NCBI GenBank assembly: GCA_017998095.1
Contig: JAGODU010000217.1
Span: forward strand, 1-6,332
DNA length: 6,332 nt
Source of the DNA: Prolixibacteraceae bacterium
Lineage (GTDB): Bacteria > Bacteroidota > Bacteroidia > Bacteroidales > Prolixibacteraceae
Direction: 5' to 3'
Below, piece by piece: positions 5,487 through 6,332 of this stretch (position 1 is the stretch's first letter; every line of letters begins with the position of its first letter). A program made the translations under genes and the position numbers. The notes under the pieces are model-generated. The model made no database searches. It saw nothing but the letters and a program-made list of their open reading frames with translations, and was not told the DNA's origin.

Positions 5487-5519
5487 ACATGTTTTACAGC
5501 ATTGTGTTGAACAACATGT
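5487..5519. repeat. Operator-like repeats upstream of the exported-protein gene
   Basis: The palindrome ACATGT occurs twice (5487-5492 and 5514-5519), 27 bp apart. Between them and overlapping the second is the inverted repeat TGTTG-AA-CAACA (5505-5516). They lie immediately upstream of the -7 box, across the expected -33 region of the minus-strand promoter, a usual position for a repressor or activator site. The regulator is unknown. Confidence 0.35.
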
Positions 5520-5526
5520 ATTATTT

Positions 5527-5565
5527 AATCTTTAAATTAAAATTATTAATCTTAAATTAAAACTA
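5527..5565. repeat. Two AT-rich direct repeats, 21-bp period
   Basis: A stretch AATCTTTAAATTAAAA (from 5527) recurs as AATCTTAAATTAAAA (from 5548), with one base deleted. The 21-bp period equals two helical turns, so the A/T tracts are in phase. This may bend the DNA between the two divergent promoters or mark tandem binding sites; composition alone could also explain it. Confidence 0.35.
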
Positions 5566-5659
5566 TACAATCCTCAAACTGCCTATTTTCGAGTATTTGT
5601 AGAAAACATTACCCCTTTTACAAATTTAATGCCACATATTTTAAGCCATCATTAAGTCA

Positions 5660-5690
5660 TTGTTACTTTAATCTAAAATTGATAGGTTTG
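5660..5690 (+). promoter_or_regulatory. Bacteroidetes-type promoter of the comB-like gene
   Basis: A TTG (5660-5662) and an exact TAnnTTTG box, TAGGTTTG (5683-5690), are separated by 20 bp, within the known 19-21 bp range for the -33/-7 elements of the Bacteroidetes primary sigma factor. Transcription would start near 5697, leaving a leader of about 20-25 nt before the ATG at 5719. This is the best promoter match in the window. Confidence 0.6.
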
Positions 5691-5718
5691 ACCTTTATTA
5701 ATATTGATTTATACAATA

Positions 5719-6332
5719 ATGCAGATCAATAAACTTAGTCTTCTGGAAGGAGCACAAAACGCAAAAGGTTTAACAGTTATTATTGATGTATTCCGCGCAT
5801 TTTCTACTTCTTGTTATGTTTACAGCAACGGTGCCACAAGAATTTATCCTGTTGGAACTGTTGAAGAAGCTTTTAAAATGAAAGAGAAAAACCGCGACTT
5901 TATCCTGATGGGCGAAAGACATGAAAAGAAGTGCGAAGGCTTTGATTTCGGCAACTCTCCAACTCATATCATAAATGCGAATTTTGAAGGTAAATCAGTC
6001 ATCCTGACAACCAGCTCAGGTACTAAGGGGATTGCCAACGCTTTAAATGCTGACCAAATAATTACAGGAAGCTTTGTCAACGCAAAAGCAATTGCTAAAT
6101 ATATAATACTTCAGAATCCAAAAGAAGTTACTCTTGTTGGTATGGGATACGAAGGACTAAGAGTAACACAGGTAGATGAATTTTGTGCTGATTATATTGC
6201 AAATGCAATCTTATCAATCAAAACAGATCTTGAAAAGATAAAAACAATATTAAAATCAGGTGATGGTGCCAGATTATTTAATCCTGAAAACCAAGCACAT
6301 TCTCCTTCATCAGATTTCTTTCTTTGCACTGA
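5719..6332 (+). CDS. comB: ComB family protein (2-phosphosulfolactate phosphatase), truncated at the right edge
   Basis: The first 204 codons are present, from the ATG at 5719, and the frame is still open at the edge; full-length family members are about 230-250 residues. Recognisable conserved blocks are IDVFRAFSTS (22-31), GER (65-67), FDFGNSP (75-81), ILTTSSGTKGI (95-105), GSFVNA (117-122) and DEFCADYI (153-160). ComB is a Mg-dependent acid phosphatase that removes phosphate from 2-phosphosulfolactate, the second step of coenzyme M synthesis in methanogens; it also makes sulfolactate in some bacteria. In a Bacteroidetes genome coenzyme M is not expected, so the true substrate here is uncertain. 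No ComA or other sulfonate gene is visible nearby. The preceding promoter is good and the gene is divergent from the exported-protein gene. Confidence 0.9.
   Translation, partial: MQINKLSLLEGAQNAKGLTVIIDVFRAFSTSCYVYSNGATRIYPVGTVEEAFKMKEKNRDFILMGERHEKKCEGFDFGNSPTHIINANFEGKSVILTTSSGTKGIANALNADQIITGSFVNAKAIAKYIILQNPKEVTLVGMGYEGLRVTQVDEFCADYIANAILSIKTDLEKIKTILKSGDGARLFNPENQAHSPSSDFFLCT

Noticed and set aside
5770..5967. Minus-strand 65-codon frame
   Set aside because: Antisense to the comB-like gene, whose conserved motifs prove the plus-strand frame.

Overview
The window looks like chromosomal DNA of a Bacteroidota (Bacteroidetes) bacterium, probably in or near the Bacteroidales/Marinilabiliales. 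The reasons are the AT-rich composition, the lack of clear Shine-Dalgarno sequences, several upstream boxes matching the Bacteroidetes -7 consensus TAnnTTTG, and the character of the proteins. The assignment to phylum is an inference from sequence character, not from a search.

Layout. From the left edge, on the minus strand, come the first 49 codons of a QueD/6-pyruvoyl-tetrahydropterin-synthase-like gene and, 84 bp upstream of it, a 100-residue ArsR-family repressor with a cysteine-rich tail. A 325-bp gap then separates them from a plus-strand long-chain polyprenyl diphosphate synthase, which ends in a strong bidirectional terminator shared with the convergent ribosome recycling factor gene (frr, minus). 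A divergent promoter region follows, then a plus-strand CPBP-family (CAAX-protease-like) membrane protein with a TTG start. This converges with only 7 bp to spare on a minus-strand 299-residue helical protein of unknown function. Next is a 388-bp gap holding a compact self-complementary element (about 4570-4648) and the terminator of the next gene, a minus-strand small exported protein made of two similar beta-rich units. It is divergent from the last gene, a ComB-like (2-phosphosulfolactate phosphatase family) protein cut by the right edge.

Function. Most genes are housekeeping or widely distributed: deazapurine/pterin metabolism, isoprenoid side-chain synthesis, ribosome recycling, membrane proteolysis. 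Nearly all appear to be single transcription units, because neighbours are mostly convergent or divergent; only arsR-queD could be co-transcribed. I see no mobile element with a transposase, no CRISPR array, no rRNA and no tRNA.

The less ordinary points are the intergenic element whose complementary segments cross in a pseudoknot-like order, the unrecognised 299-residue protein, the duplicated exported protein, and the pairing of a Cys-rich metal-sensor-like repressor with a zinc-dependent enzyme gene. None of these amounts to convincing evidence of a new multi-gene system.
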